64,000 nucleotides of DNA from the NCBI GenBank assembly GCA_947176895.1, contig CAMWSK010000011.1:1-64000 (forward strand). Direction: 5' to 3'. The DNA is from an uncultured Prevotellaceae bacterium (lineage in GTDB: Bacteria; Bacteroidota; Bacteroidia; Bacteroidales; Bacteroidaceae). This document shows, in pieces, positions 16,723-27,300 of this stretch; position 1 is the stretch's first letter; each line of letters starts with the position of its first letter. The position numbers and the translations under genes were made by a program. Below the pieces are notes generated by a model that was not told the origin of the DNA, did not search any database, and saw nothing but the letters and a program-made list of their open reading frames with translations.

Positions 16723-19287
16723 ATGAAGATTAAAGCAAGCAATGCTAACCAGATTGCCTTCCGCCCCGTGGCAGTGAAGAGTTCAATCCCCGAGGAACTT
16801 AGCAAGCTGGAAGAGTTGTCGCGTAACATGTGGTGGGCGTGGAACCATAGTGCCCGCAGCCTGTTCACCATGTTGGACCCCGAACTTTTCAAACAAGTCG
16901 GTGGCAACCCTGTTATGTTGCTGGAGCGTTTGAGCTACGAGCGTCTGCAGGAACTGGCAAAGGACAAGAAGGTCCTGAAGAAGTTGGACGACGTGTACAA
17001 GGAGTTCCGCACCTACATGGATGTGGAGCCCGACAAAACGCGTGCCAGCGTGGCCTACCTCTGCATGGAGTTCGGTCTTAATCAGGTTCTTAAGATTTAC
17101 TCTGGCGGTTTGGGTATTCTGGCCGGTGACTATATCAAGGAGGCAAGCGATTCTAATGTCGATATGTGTGCCGTAGGTTTCCTGTATCGTTACGGCTATT
17201 TCACCCAGACATTGAACATGGAGGGTCAGCAGATTGCCAATTATGACGCTCAGAGTTTCAATTCCCTGCCTATCGAGCAGCAACTCAACGAGGACGGCAC
17301 TCCCTTTGTGGTAGATGTTCCTTATATGGATTATTATGTGCACGCATATGTGTGGCGTGTCAACGTTGGTCGTGTGAAGCTTTATTTGCTTGACACCGAC
17401 AACGATATGAACTCTGAGTTCGACCGTCCCATTACCCATGCCCTGTATGGCGGTGATTGGGAAAACCGCATGAAGCAGGAAATCCTGCTTGGTATCGGTG
17501 GCGTGTTGATGTTGAATAAATTGGGTATCAAGAAGGACGTCTATCACTGCAACGAAGGCCACGCAGCACTCTGCAACGTACAGCGTTTGGTAGACTATGT
17601 TCAGAGCGGTATGTCGTTCACCCAGGCATTGGAGCTTGTTCGTGCTTCCAGCCTCTATACGGTGCACACTCCCGTTCCCGCAGGTCATGACTATTTCGAC
17701 GAGCCTCTGTTTGGCAAATACCTCAGCGGATATGCCAACCTTTTAGGCATCAGCTACAAGGACTTCATCGGCATGGGGCGCATGAATCCCGAGGACAATT
17801 CCGAGCGCTTCTGTATGAGTACTTTCGCTTGCAACACTTCTCAGGAGGTCAACGGTGTAAGCTGGCTTCATGGCGAGGTGAGCAAGAAGATGTTTGCCGG
17901 CATATGGAACGGCTACTTCCCCGAGGAGAGCCACGTGGGTTACGTAACCAATGGCGTGCACTTCCCCACATGGTGCGCCAACGAGTGGCGTAAACTCTAT
18001 CAAAAGCACTTTGACGCCAATCATATTTATGACCAGAGCAACCAGAAAATCTGGGAGGCCATCTACAATGTGAGTGATGACGAGATTTGGGAAACCCGTA
18101 CGGCTCTTAAAAACAAATTGGTAGATTATATCCGTCAGCAATTCAAGGAAAGCTGGCTCAAGAACCAGGGTGATCCCGCCCGTGTGCTTGGCCTGATGGA
18201 GAAGATTAATCCCAATGCCTTGCTGATTGGTTTCGGTCGACGCTTCGCAACCTACAAGCGTGCCCATCTGTTGTTCACCGACCTTGAGCGTCTGGAGAAG
18301 ATTGTCAACAATCCCAATTATCCCGTGCAGTTCCTTTACACCGGTAAGGCTCACCCCGCAGACGGTGCCGGTCAGGGGCTGATCAAGCGTATCTACGAGA
18401 TCAGCCAGATGCCTCAGTTCCTGGGCAAGATTATCTTCCTGGAAAACTATGACATGCAATTGGCCCGTCGCCTGATCAGCGGTGTTGATATTTGGATGAA
18501 CACTCCCACCCGTCCCTTGGAGGCCAGTGGTACCAGCGGAGAGAAGGCTCTGATGAACGGAGTCGTTAATCTCAGTGTGCTTGATGGCTGGTGGTACGAG
18601 GGATATCGTGAGGGTGCAGGTTGGGCATTGACCGACAAACGTACTTATGAGAATCAGGGTTATCAGGATCAACTGGATGCCGCAACCATCTACAACATGC
18701 TTGAGAACGAGATTATGCCTCTCTATTACGCTCGTAACAGCAAGGGCTACAGCACCGGTTGGGTTAAGGTAATCAAGAACTCAATCGCCCAAATCGCTCC
18801 CCATTATACGATGAAGCGTCAGTTGGATGACTACTACAGCCGCTTCTACAATCCTATGCGCGACCGCTTTGCCAAAATTTCCAAAGACAACAACAAGTTG
18901 GCCAAGGAGATTGCCGCATGGAAGGAAGACGTTGTGAACAAGTGGGACGGCGTGCGTGTTGTGTCTGTAAGTAAGCCCGATGATGTGACGAGCGGCAGCA
19001 TTATGAGCGGAAAGAAGTACACCATCCAATATGTCATCGATGAAAACGGCTTGGATGATGCACTTGGCTTGGAGCTTATCACCTTGCAAACCGACAGCAA
19101 CGGTCAGGATCATATCCACAAGGTTGAGCCCTTCAAGATGGTGAAGCGTGAGGGTAACCTCTATACATTCGAACTGGAGCACATGCTTGGCTATGCCGGT
19201 TCGTTCAAGGTGGCTTACCGTCTCTATCCCAAGAACGAGAACCTGCCTCATCGTCAGGACTTCTGCTACGTGAAGTGGTTTAACTAA
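16723..19287 (+). CDS. glgP: Alpha-glucan phosphorylase
   Basis: This 854-residue GT35 enzyme releases glucose 1-phosphate from glycogen or maltodextrin. The N-terminus carries the DUF3417-type region of the bacterial/archaeal short phosphorylases ([20 protein letters not shown]). [18 protein letters not shown] and NEGHAAL are substrate-site motifs, and [13 protein letters not shown] contains the lysine that binds pyridoxal phosphate. It sits 34 bases after the glycogen synthase, so synthesis and breakdown genes share a transcript. A strong terminator follows. Acts in the cytoplasm. Confidence 0.95.
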   Translation: MKIKASNANQIAFRPVAVKSSIPEELSKLEELSRNMWWAWNHSARSLFTMLDPELFKQVGGNPVMLLERLSYERLQELAKDKKVLKKLDDVYKEFRTYMDVEPDKTRASVAYLCMEFGLNQVLKIYSGGLGILAGDYIKEASDSNVDMCAVGFLYRYGYFTQTLNMEGQQIANYDAQSFNSLPIEQQLNEDGTPFVVDVPYMDYYVHAYVWRVNVGRVKLYLLDTDNDMNSEFDRPITHALYGGDWENRMKQEILLGIGGVLMLNKLGIKKDVYHCNEGHAALCNVQRLVDYVQSGMSFTQALELVRASSLYTVHTPVPAGHDYFDEPLFGKYLSGYANLLGISYKDFIGMGRMNPEDNSERFCMSTFACNTSQEVNGVSWLHGEVSKKMFAGIWNGYFPEESHVGYVTNGVHFPTWCANEWRKLYQKHFDANHIYDQSNQKIWEAIYNVSDDEIWETRTALKNKLVDYIRQQFKESWLKNQGDPARVLGLMEKINPNALLIGFGRRFATYKRAHLLFTDLERLEKIVNNPNYPVQFLYTGKAHPADGAGQGLIKRIYEISQMPQFLGKIIFLENYDMQLARRLISGVDIWMNTPTRPLEASGTSGEKALMNGVVNLSVLDGWWYEGYREGAGWALTDKRTYENQGYQDQLDAATIYNMLENEIMPLYYARNSKGYSTGWVKVIKNSIAQIAPHYTMKRQLDDYYSRFYNPMRDRFAKISKDNNKLAKEIAAWKEDVVNKWDGVRVVSVSKPDDVTSGSIMSGKKYTIQYVIDENGLDDALGLELITLQTDSNGQDHIHKVEPFKMVKREGNLYTFELEHMLGYAGSFKVAYRLYPKNENLPHRQDFCYVKWFN

Positions 19288-19314
19288 TTATATCTCCGAC
19301 GATAATTTCATTGT

Positions 19315-19351
19315 GCCTGCTTCCTTAATAGTGAGGGAGCAGGCCTTTTTT
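19315..19351 (+). terminator. Terminator of the glycogen operon
   Basis: GCCTGCTTCC (19315-19324) pairs with GGGAGCAGGC (19335-19344), followed by seven Ts. Confidence 0.85.
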
Positions 19352-19353
19352 TA

Positions 19354-19384
19354 TTTGTCTTTTCATGGTTTTTCCTTATCTTTG
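19354..19384 (+). promoter_or_regulatory. Promoter for a leaderless GH109-like gene
   Basis: TTTG at 19354-19357, a 19-base spacer and TATCTTTG at 19377-19384 form a near-ideal promoter. Only five bases separate the -7 box from the ATG at 19390, which predicts a transcript beginning at or next to the start codon. Confidence 0.75.
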
Positions 19385-19389
19385 CGTGT

Positions 19390-20412
19390 ATGAAGACGCA
19401 TCTCAATATTGGTATTGTTGGACTGGGAAAACGTGGGACGGCCACGTTGCAACGCTATCGTCACCTGTCTTCCCAAGCCTGTTTTATGGCGTTGTGTGAT
19501 ACTTATGCGCATCAATGCCAGGAAGCTAATAAATTGCTTTTAGAGTCAGGACGTAAGGATGCACAAATTCTTACTTTGGATGAGATGTGTCAAAGCAAGG
19601 AAATTGACTTTGTGTATGTGTGTACCAACTGGGAATCGCATGCGGAAATCGCCATAAAGGTTCTGGAAGCAGGCAAGAGTGTGGCTTTGGAGATACCTGC
19701 CGCCACGAATTTGCCTGACTGCAAACGTCTAAGGGAAGCGGCAGAAAAGAGTAAGGGTAGGGTGTTGATGTTGGAAAACTGCTGTTTCGACCCCTTCCAT
19801 CTGGGCATGATGGGCATGGTGAAAGCCGGCGTGTTGGGGGAAATCTCGCATCTTGAGGGCGCGTATATTCACTATTTGGGAGACCAGGCTGCCACCGGTT
19901 TTTCTGGAAATCCATATCCCACGCATGGTATAGGCCCCGTCTGTCAGTTGCTTGGTGATGACAGATTGGAAAGCATTTGTTCAATAAACGGTGGAAATAG
20001 TTTAAACCACAGTCTATTAAAAACAAGAGACGGGAAGTCTGTTCTTCTTCAATTTGACGAAACCACTCCACGACCATATAGCCGCATGCAAACCTTATGC
20101 GGTACGAAAGGCTTTGTTCAGAAATATCCTTTACCAACGGTTCAAGTGGGTACTGCTGTTTATGCCGGTGACAAAGCGTTGGACTACGTATCACAATACA
20201 TTGATTCCAAATACCAATCGTTGATTGACGAAGGAAGTGCCAAGGGCGTTGAAAATATCATGAACTATATCATGGACAGGCGTGTTGTGGATTCTCTGCT
20301 TCAAGGCACACCTTTTGAGATTTCCCTTGATGATGCTTTGACGTGGAGTTCGATTATTGCTTTGTCTGCACAATCGGTACAAAACGAGGGCGAATGGATA
20401 AGTGTTGAATAA
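19390..20412 (+). CDS. Gfo/Idh/MocA oxidoreductase, GH109-like, without signal peptide
   Basis: A 340-residue NAD-dependent protein with an N-terminal Rossmann fold (IGIVGLGKRGTATLQRY) and a Gfo/Idh/MocA C-terminal domain. Several stretches match GH109 enzymes, which use NAD to cleave N-acetylgalactosaminides: CTNWESHAEIA, EIPAATNLPDC, MLENCCFDPF, EGAYIHYLGD and PYPTHGIGPV. Known GH109 proteins are around 430-460 residues and exported by a Tat-type signal. This one starts directly at the Rossmann fold and is about 100 residues shorter, so it is likely cytoplasmic and its substrate is uncertain. It is monocistronic, with a promoter that implies a leaderless mRNA. Confidence 0.8.
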   Translation: MKTHLNIGIVGLGKRGTATLQRYRHLSSQACFMALCDTYAHQCQEANKLLLESGRKDAQILTLDEMCQSKEIDFVYVCTNWESHAEIAIKVLEAGKSVALEIPAATNLPDCKRLREAAEKSKGRVLMLENCCFDPFHLGMMGMVKAGVLGEISHLEGAYIHYLGDQAATGFSGNPYPTHGIGPVCQLLGDDRLESICSINGGNSLNHSLLKTRDGKSVLLQFDETTPRPYSRMQTLCGTKGFVQKYPLPTVQVGTAVYAGDKALDYVSQYIDSKYQSLIDEGSAKGVENIMNYIMDRRVVDSLLQGTPFEISLDDALTWSSIIALSAQSVQNEGEWISVE

Positions 20413-20955
20413 CGAGCATATATTTATGCACGTTTTTATCCATACAGGGTTCCAAGGTAAAAAACTTTTCCAATAGGTTAACATCTTTTGTTTGCATTGA
20501 TGTCATCATAACAGACAAGAATCGTACAATATCATAATCACGTTATTATCAAGAGCTTGCATTTGTACACACATTTTACGGAAAACATCATGATATTTCG
20601 GCAAAAACATCACGATGTTTTTCAAAAACGTCTTGATGAATGAATCAAAACATCGCGGTGAATCACTTCGTTCACCGCGATGTTTGCACCAACAACACCG
20701 GACGTACATTTTTTCTCTTCAAATAATTTTATTTTTATCTGGAAGCATCTTGCTGAAATCCTCAGCAGATTGCATAATAATGAATGTATCATTATGACAA
20801 AAACAACCCAACAAAATAGAATAGAGATTATGTTTAATCCGTAAATGCAAAACAGATAATTATTTTACGAGAACCCATACGTAAAGCAACATAGGATGGA
20901 TGTTATTTGGTGAATCCCTTAAAATTGTGAAGACTCCCTATGTTGTCTTTGACGC
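20413..20955. other. 543-base intergenic region with an array and an inverted repeat
   Basis: Between the convergent oxidoreductase and GNAT genes the sequence is AT-rich. It holds palindrome array 3 (20581-20685) and a distant inverted repeat CAACATAGG/CCTATGTTG (20887-20895 with 20937-20945) that might help end the GNAT transcript. The rest shows no convincing gene; small open frames here run through the array. Confidence 0.6.
20581..20685. repeat. Phased palindrome array 3 (5 units)
   Basis: Centres are at 20590/20591, 20612/20613, 20633/20634, 20655/20656 and 20677/20678, with spacings of 22, 21, 22 and 22 bp. The last two units are mutual reverse complements: the 15 bases at 20648-20662 pair perfectly with 20671-20685 across an eight-base loop. 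Cores vary (CATCA/TGATA, CATCA/CGATG, CGTCT/TGATG, CATCG/CGGTG, CACCG/CGATG) while spacing is constant. Confidence 0.85.
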
Positions 20956-21387
20956 CTAACTATCCTTCATTATTTTTAAATAGTAGAAGTTTGTGTCTTT
21001 TTGGGTGAAACCCATTGACTGGTAAAGCCGGTTGGCGGCAACACGGGATGGACGTGAGGTCAGCTGGATGGTGACGGGTGAGAACTCTTTTGCCTTCTCT
21101 ATGGCAGCCACTACCAACTTCCTGCCGATACCACGACCCCGATATTCAGTGTTTACTACCACATCTTCTATGCTTGCCTTGCGCCCAGTGGGCGAAACAA
21201 AGGGGCACAATGTGGCGCAACCCGCTATTCTTTCGCCGTCTTTTGCAACAAACAAGAAAGCGTCCTTTATCACTTGACTTAATATCTCCGGCGTAGGATG
21301 ACTATTGGACGAGAGTTGCCTCATCAATGATTCCAGCTGATGATATGGTGAATCGTCTAAAGAGTTAAGTAAATGTATTTCTATCAT
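20956..21387 (-). CDS. GNAT family N-acetyltransferase
   Basis: A 143-residue acetyl-CoA-dependent acetyltransferase. The acetyl-CoA loop VNTEYRGRGIGRKLVVAA (residues about 78-95) is a clear motif A, and the C-terminal SRVAANRLYQSMGF is the usual closing segment. The substrate is not predictable. It starts 19 bases after the stop of the addB-like gene on the same strand and is probably the last gene of the cstA-addA-addB transcript. Confidence 0.9.
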   Translation of the reverse strand: MIEIHLLNSLDDSPYHQLESLMRQLSSNSHPTPEILSQVIKDAFLFVAKDGERIAGCATLCPFVSPTGRKASIEDVVVNTEYRGRGIGRKLVVAAIEKAKEFSPVTIQLTSRPSRVAANRLYQSMGFTQKDTNFYYLKIMKDS

Positions 21388-21406
21388 ATATCAGTTCTTT
21401 GTTAAA

Positions 21407-24394
21407 CTATCGGTTGCAAATCTGTTTAAAGTCGCAGCAGGCGCAGTCGACATCGGGCTGCGTGGTCTGACGGAACGGTGTCTGCGGATCAAAAATTTCG
21501 GCAAGCAGTTTTTTTAAGTAGTCTATAAACGTGTCTTGTGTGTCGTTATCGAAATCCACAGGTTGCCCGTTAAGCAGAAGATTGGGATTATAGAGTTCAT
21601 CGGTTGCCTCGCGCACATAATAAAGAGCTGGAGATACGGGTAATGGCTGTCGGTCACGCATCAAAGCACAATAGAGAAACGTCTGGAGATAGTAATGTGA
21701 GTTTCCAATCTGTGGCACAGCAAAAATATCCTCAACCGACTTGATTTTTGCCTTAGGTGATGCCCCTGTTTTGTAGTCAAGAATGCGAAGCTGTTGTGAT
21801 CCATCAGGCATACTGATAACATCCATTCGGTCTACTTTTCCTCCGATACGGAGATCAAGGCCGTTTATAGAGAGGGTATGATGAACACTTTCCTCCAATG
21901 CGTAGACCTCAAAGGGAGTATGCGCCATATCCCAACGCATGAGTGTCTTTATCATCCGACCAAGTATGCCACGGATGATGATGGAGAAGCCCGAAAAGAG
22001 GTTACCCCCTACTCCACTTGTTCCCGTTGGATAAAGATGGTTTATTTTGTATATAAACTCGTTATATGATGTTGAGTCAAGTATTGGTTGGAGAAGTGCA
22101 TCACGTTCTTCTCGCCGGGTATAGGCATCATACTTGTCACCATAGAAGCAGTCCACCCAAAAGGCCAAATCAATGTAAGCATAGTATATAGGCAATTTTT
22201 TGTCGGGATTGCATATATCAGTGTAATCAGCTTTCAAAAGATGTTGCAGGTCTTTTTCTTCAATCTGTTTGTTTCCGTTCTTTGTCTTTGGAAGATGACG
22301 ATACATGAATTCCGCACTGTCATGAAACAGCGTTCCCAAAAGACGGAAGTCAATCTCCTCGTCGGGCTTGTGAGGCACACTGAGGCAGGCCACATTCTGG
22401 TAGTAAAAGCGCACGGGACATGTAAGATATGAGGCCAATGCCGATGGGGAAAGGTCGTGGGTGGCTTTTAGCTTGTTATCAAATCGCTTGCGCATCAATT
22501 CAAGAACCTGAGGTGTCTTGGTGATTTCTATGGGTATGGTCCGATCTGTTCGCAGTTTGGGTTCCAAACGATGAAACTCGATGTTGAAGCCCGATTCCAC
22601 CTTTAGCTGACGCAGAAAACGGCTCTGTTCACGTTGCGACACGCCATTGCTGTTATCATTATATATCAATGTAATGTCTTCGGCTCTTTGTATGGTACGA
22701 TAGAAATAATAGGCAAATACAGCCGTCTTACGTTCGATGGTACTCAGATTAAAAGCTGTCTTCAGGCAGTAAGGTATCAGGGACGTGTCATCGACAGGTT
22801 TGGGCAAGAATCCCTCTTCCACCGATGTCATCACAATGTGTCTGAAGTCAAGATTACGTGCCTCCAACAATCCCATTACCTGCAGGCCATGGGTCATTTC
22901 TCCATGAAAGGGGACGCTTATGGTGGAGAAAGTACGACGCATGAGACGGTACAGTGTGGTTCGCAAGACTTGAAAATCCGGATTGTCCTGCAATTCGCGA
23001 AACTGGTTTAGGATACAGTAACACTGAAATATACTTTCAGCGTAGAGTTGCGACATCTTCTCATCCAGCGATGTATCTGAAGAAATTCGGAGTGACAGAT
23101 GTTTCATTTGATCCGACAACCATTCAATCATCGCATGGTCATCGGACTGATATGTAATCTCGCCATCTGACCAAAAGGGATTGGTGGTGACCCGATTCAA
23201 AAAAGAAGTACGGAAGCGTCCCAAGGAAGCGTCCCAGCCGTAGGTCTGCAAATCGAGCAACGTCATCAGGTAGCCATAGACGGGTGTGTCCGTCAGAGGG
23301 AATCCCATCGTCACGTTCAATTGCTGAGGCAGCCGCTTTATACCGGCATTTTCCGCTCTTTGGGCATCTGTTTTCCCTGGAATTGAACTTAGCAGGGGGC
23401 GCAACAGACCTTCATTGCAAAGGATAATGGCCGTTTCGTTTTCCGGATCCGTCAGTTTCTCGTCTATCCAATGGGGCAGGTAGCGTATCTGAGCATTGTC
23501 GGTGGTGGTGGCCAGGAACCTTATCTTTTTATCCTTTGCAGTCAAGACTTTGAAGAGGTCCTCTGGCAATGCGTTGGGAAACCTCTTCAGATTCTGACGC
23601 ATGAATACGCCCGCCTCATGAGGAGCGGAAAGATAGTAACGGTCATAATCCCAATAGAATGAGGCACGCCCCGCATCCTGAAGCGATTGGAAAAGCACCT
23701 CCTCGACATCATCAAGTACATTAAATCCCACAAAAACATAGTGCTTACCATCTGGGATGTCAAGTTGATGATTCTTGATTCTCTCTGCCACGCTGCGATA
23801 GATAGCCCCGGTGTAACCCAATCCTTGCCCTCTCAGTGTGGCATTCAATCGCTCATAAATCAGCGGCATGGCATTCCAGATGTCCGAAAAATGGCGTCTG
23901 AGTTCCGATTGATTGCCGATTTTTAGTGTAGAGAAGAAGTCTTCTAATGCTTGATGTTGCTCGTCCGAAAGGAAATCGGGGGCGCTCATCTCTTCCAAAT
24001 CACGTGCATTAAGGAAAAGCTTTTCTGCATCCACCAAGTGCTTGTCGATGTCATCGAAGTCGGAAAGCATGATTTCCGCCCAACCATAGAAGTTGTCAAG
24101 CGACATCAGTTTATCTTCATCAACTCCCGTTTCCAGCATCGTTTCCCTATATATCTTATAGAGGATGCAAACCAGTCGAACGGGCTGGCACTTTTCCAAA
24201 GGACTAAACTGCATGAACAATTGGTCGATTGTAAGGTAGCCGGGTGCCCATACCGGACCGTTGGCCGCCTTGTAAAGCTGGCGGTCAAAGAACAGGGTGG
24301 CCCGTTTGCCGGGAAGCACGACAACAATATGATTGAGCTTGTTGCCCCATCTCTTCACCATATCGCGAGAAACCAATTCAAGAAACGATGTCAT
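21407..24394 (-). CDS. addB: AddB-like helicase-nuclease subunit
   Basis: A 995-residue protein of the AddB/RexB type, partner of the AddA-like helicase upstream in double-strand break processing. The C-terminal third has a PD-(D/E)XK nuclease with RIGGKVDRMD and RILDYKTGASPKAK. Four cysteines, one in YLTCPVRFYY and three in DVDCACCDFKQIC at the very end, bracket the nuclease as in the iron-sulfur staple of AddB. The N-terminal half is a degenerate superfamily 1 helicase (LPGKRATLFFDRQL lacks an intact Walker A lysine context), so it probably does not hydrolyse ATP. Its ATG overlaps the addA stop by four bases. Confidence 0.88.
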   Translation of the reverse strand: MTSFLELVSRDMVKRWGNKLNHIVVVLPGKRATLFFDRQLYKAANGPVWAPGYLTIDQLFMQFSPLEKCQPVRLVCILYKIYRETMLETGVDEDKLMSLDNFYGWAEIMLSDFDDIDKHLVDAEKLFLNARDLEEMSAPDFLSDEQHQALEDFFSTLKIGNQSELRRHFSDIWNAMPLIYERLNATLRGQGLGYTGAIYRSVAERIKNHQLDIPDGKHYVFVGFNVLDDVEEVLFQSLQDAGRASFYWDYDRYYLSAPHEAGVFMRQNLKRFPNALPEDLFKVLTAKDKKIRFLATTTDNAQIRYLPHWIDEKLTDPENETAIILCNEGLLRPLLSSIPGKTDAQRAENAGIKRLPQQLNVTMGFPLTDTPVYGYLMTLLDLQTYGWDASLGRFRTSFLNRVTTNPFWSDGEITYQSDDHAMIEWLSDQMKHLSLRISSDTSLDEKMSQLYAESIFQCYCILNQFRELQDNPDFQVLRTTLYRLMRRTFSTISVPFHGEMTHGLQVMGLLEARNLDFRHIVMTSVEEGFLPKPVDDTSLIPYCLKTAFNLSTIERKTAVFAYYFYRTIQRAEDITLIYNDNSNGVSQREQSRFLRQLKVESGFNIEFHRLEPKLRTDRTIPIEITKTPQVLELMRKRFDNKLKATHDLSPSALASYLTCPVRFYYQNVACLSVPHKPDEEIDFRLLGTLFHDSAEFMYRHLPKTKNGNKQIEEKDLQHLLKADYTDICNPDKKLPIYYAYIDLAFWVDCFYGDKYDAYTRREERDALLQPILDSTSYNEFIYKINHLYPTGTSGVGGNLFSGFSIIIRGILGRMIKTLMRWDMAHTPFEVYALEESVHHTLSINGLDLRIGGKVDRMDVISMPDGSQQLRILDYKTGASPKAKIKSVEDIFAVPQIGNSHYYLQTFLYCALMRDRQPLPVSPALYYVREATDELYNPNLLLNGQPVDFDNDTQDTFIDYLKKLLAEIFDPQTPFRQTTQPDVDCACCDFKQICNR

Positions 24395-27300
24395 TTAACT
24401 TCCTCCACATGATTGTTATACACAAACCATAAATAGCCCTCTACCCTCTTTTCCGGGTACATCTGACTCATAAAACTCATATAATGCTGCACTTGGGTGA
24501 TGTAACCGGGATTCGGATTACCGAACTTAAAGTCAACCACAATAATGCGCCCGTCCGGCATCATCATCACCCGGTCAGGACGGCGTGTACGTATCTCGCC
24601 CGATTCCTCCACAATCATGCTACACTCATTGAAGAGCTGCAGGCCGGGCTGAAACCACGCTTTCACTTGAGGATGCCGGAGCCCTTTCGCAATAAGTGAC
24701 TCTGCTTGGCGGCGCTGCCGTACGGAATCAAAGACACCTTGGTCGGAAAGCCGCTGTATCACCCCGGGCAAATCATCGACCGTTGCAATCTGGCTGAGAA
24801 CATAATGGAAAAGTTTACCTAAATGAATATAATCACTTTGATTTGAACCTGTTGCCAATTCATGTTCATACTCATCATCTCCGACAGACTGAGCTGCTAC
24901 GAACTTGCGGGAAGGTTCGCTTTGGCGGAAGTCTGTGCTACCCTCAAAGGAACACATCTTTAAAGGAAGAGGACTATCTGCAGGGGAACCCGTGGGAATG
25001 AAATGCTCTAATGGTCCCTTCTTCCAAACTCCCTCGTCCTCGTCATATTGCAGGATGTCCTCCATCTCCAAAGCCTCAACAATAACATCGCCCAGGGTAC
25101 GTGAACTGGCAGAAGGCTCTTTGGCAACGCTTTGCGACCCCCAAACAAACAAATTCTGTTCGGCTCGTGTGAAAGCCACATACAGCACATTGAGCGCATC
25201 CACGCGTCGGGCATCATGCTCTGCCACATAATCACCCGCCATATCGCTTTTCCGCATTCGGGAAGTGGCCCGGACAGGTACCAGACCAAGCATGTTCTCC
25301 GGTTCATTCGGCGGAGTACACCACAACACATCATCGTTCCTGTCCTTTTCAAAAGAATCGTCCAAGAAAGGAACGAATACGCTGTGGAACTGCAAACCTT
25401 TACTGGAATGAATGGTAAGAACACTGATTCCGTCCACTGCACTGGAGGGAATATTTTGCTTGTATAACGTGGTATCCCAATAGTCAAGGAAGGAATTCAG
25501 GTCACAGGGTTTGTCTGTCATATATTTGCCAAGTTCATCAAAGAAACAGAGCCAATAGGCATCCTGGTCCTCTATCTTGTCCAAATCGAGCAAACGATAG
25601 ATATACTCACAGAGGTTATAAAGAGGCATTTGCGCCAACCGGGGTAACTGCTGCATGAAAGGGCCTAAGACGTCTTCGGCTTTTGCCGACAGATAATCCA
25701 CTCCATCTGATTGTTTCTTTATGTCAATCAAATAATGCTGGATCAAATACCGAAGAGGAATGGATGAGGGTTGAGCCAGGTCCTCATCAGAAATCACACG
25801 AAGGGCACTAACAAGCATGTTGATGGCTAACGAATAACTCAGACGAAAGGCCTCGCTGCTTACCAATTTCAGTTGAGGAAATTCTTGAGCAAAAAACTCT
25901 ACCAGCAAGGGAATGTGTCTGTTAAGACGGATTAGAATTGTCATCTCGTTATAAGGGATTCCGTATGTCTCATGCAGTTCAAGCATCTTCATCCCCATCT
26001 CGTACATGGTCACTCTTGTCCACTCGTCATCCGGTTCGTCCATGACATGAATCTGAACATGACCATGCCCAATCTTCACATCAGGAACCTGCTGTGCCAC
26101 ATCCGCATAGAGGTCTGTTAACTTAAATTCGGCATCGGGGTTCAACCTGTCCATACACTCGGCAGCACAACGGAAGAAGCGGTTGTTGAAATCCACCACA
26201 TTGCCCATACTTCTGAAGTTACGGCTTAGCTGACGGGTCCGGACGTTCCAACGTTTTCCCTCCCCATTCATCAGGCCGTTTAAGATACTCCAATCTCCGT
26301 TTCTCCAGCGGTATATGCTTTGCTTTATGTCGCCGACAATCATTGACATACCTCCATTGGACAGGTTGTTCATCAGGAGCACCTTAAAGTTCTCCCATTG
26401 CAGCCGGCTTGTGTCTTGAAACTCGTCTATCATGACGTTTCGGAACTGCGTTCCGCTTTTCTCGAACACAAAGGGTGCATCACTCTCCTCCACCATCTTC
26501 TTCAGCAGGATGGGGGTATGCGCCAATGAAAACCGGTTGGCTTGTGCGTTTTCCTCTTTAATCTGACGGTCTATGGCACCCAGCGCACCCAAGGGGTGCA
26601 GGTTTGCCAAAAGGAGTTGAAGCGTGGTCACTTCGGATAGCATTTGGTCGCGAAGTGTACAGAGACTCTTTAGCCGGTCGGAAACCTGTTGCAACATGCT
26701 CATCTTGTCCGCCGACACATTCTTGCGGTCAGCTTTGCGCAACATGTTTTCCGGACTATCCGCCATCTTTTGAAGGTAAGAGTTAAATTCTGCGGCAATC
26801 AAATCGCCGTCCCTCAACCTTCTGGCGTACGTCTCAATACTTGTTCCGCGACTTATATCGGCATATTTCAACAGGCCATTGTCAAACCAACTCGTCAGAC
26901 TATTTGCCTCTTTGTTAATATGCTCTTGTATCTGCCGCAGGCGATTCGTCAGCACACTCCTATACTTCCGGATGTTATTGGCGTTCAACGGGCTGTTTCC
27001 GGGAGACAGTTCACGCGAGAGATACACCTCTTTGAAGAGGTTACGGGCCATGTCCTTCATGTCCCTTACAATGTCCCAGCTCTTGCCCTCATCCATCCGG
27101 CTTTCCACGTAATCATTCAGCCAGGGAAGCAGCGCGTCATCATTGGGCTTGAGCGAGGCCAACAGATGCTCCACGGCCATCTCCGTCACGCTGTCATCGC
27201 TTAAGTCCACCTGCAAGTGAGCGTTAAGGCCCAGTTCGTGAGCCATATTCCGCAACACACTTTGAAAGAACGAGTCGATGGTACTCACCCGAAAACGGCT

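Noticed and set aside
20581-20685. CRISPR array
   Set aside because: Units are 10-bp imperfect palindromes every 21-22 bp with A/T flanks; there are no 25-40 bp identical repeats with unique spacers and no cas genes.
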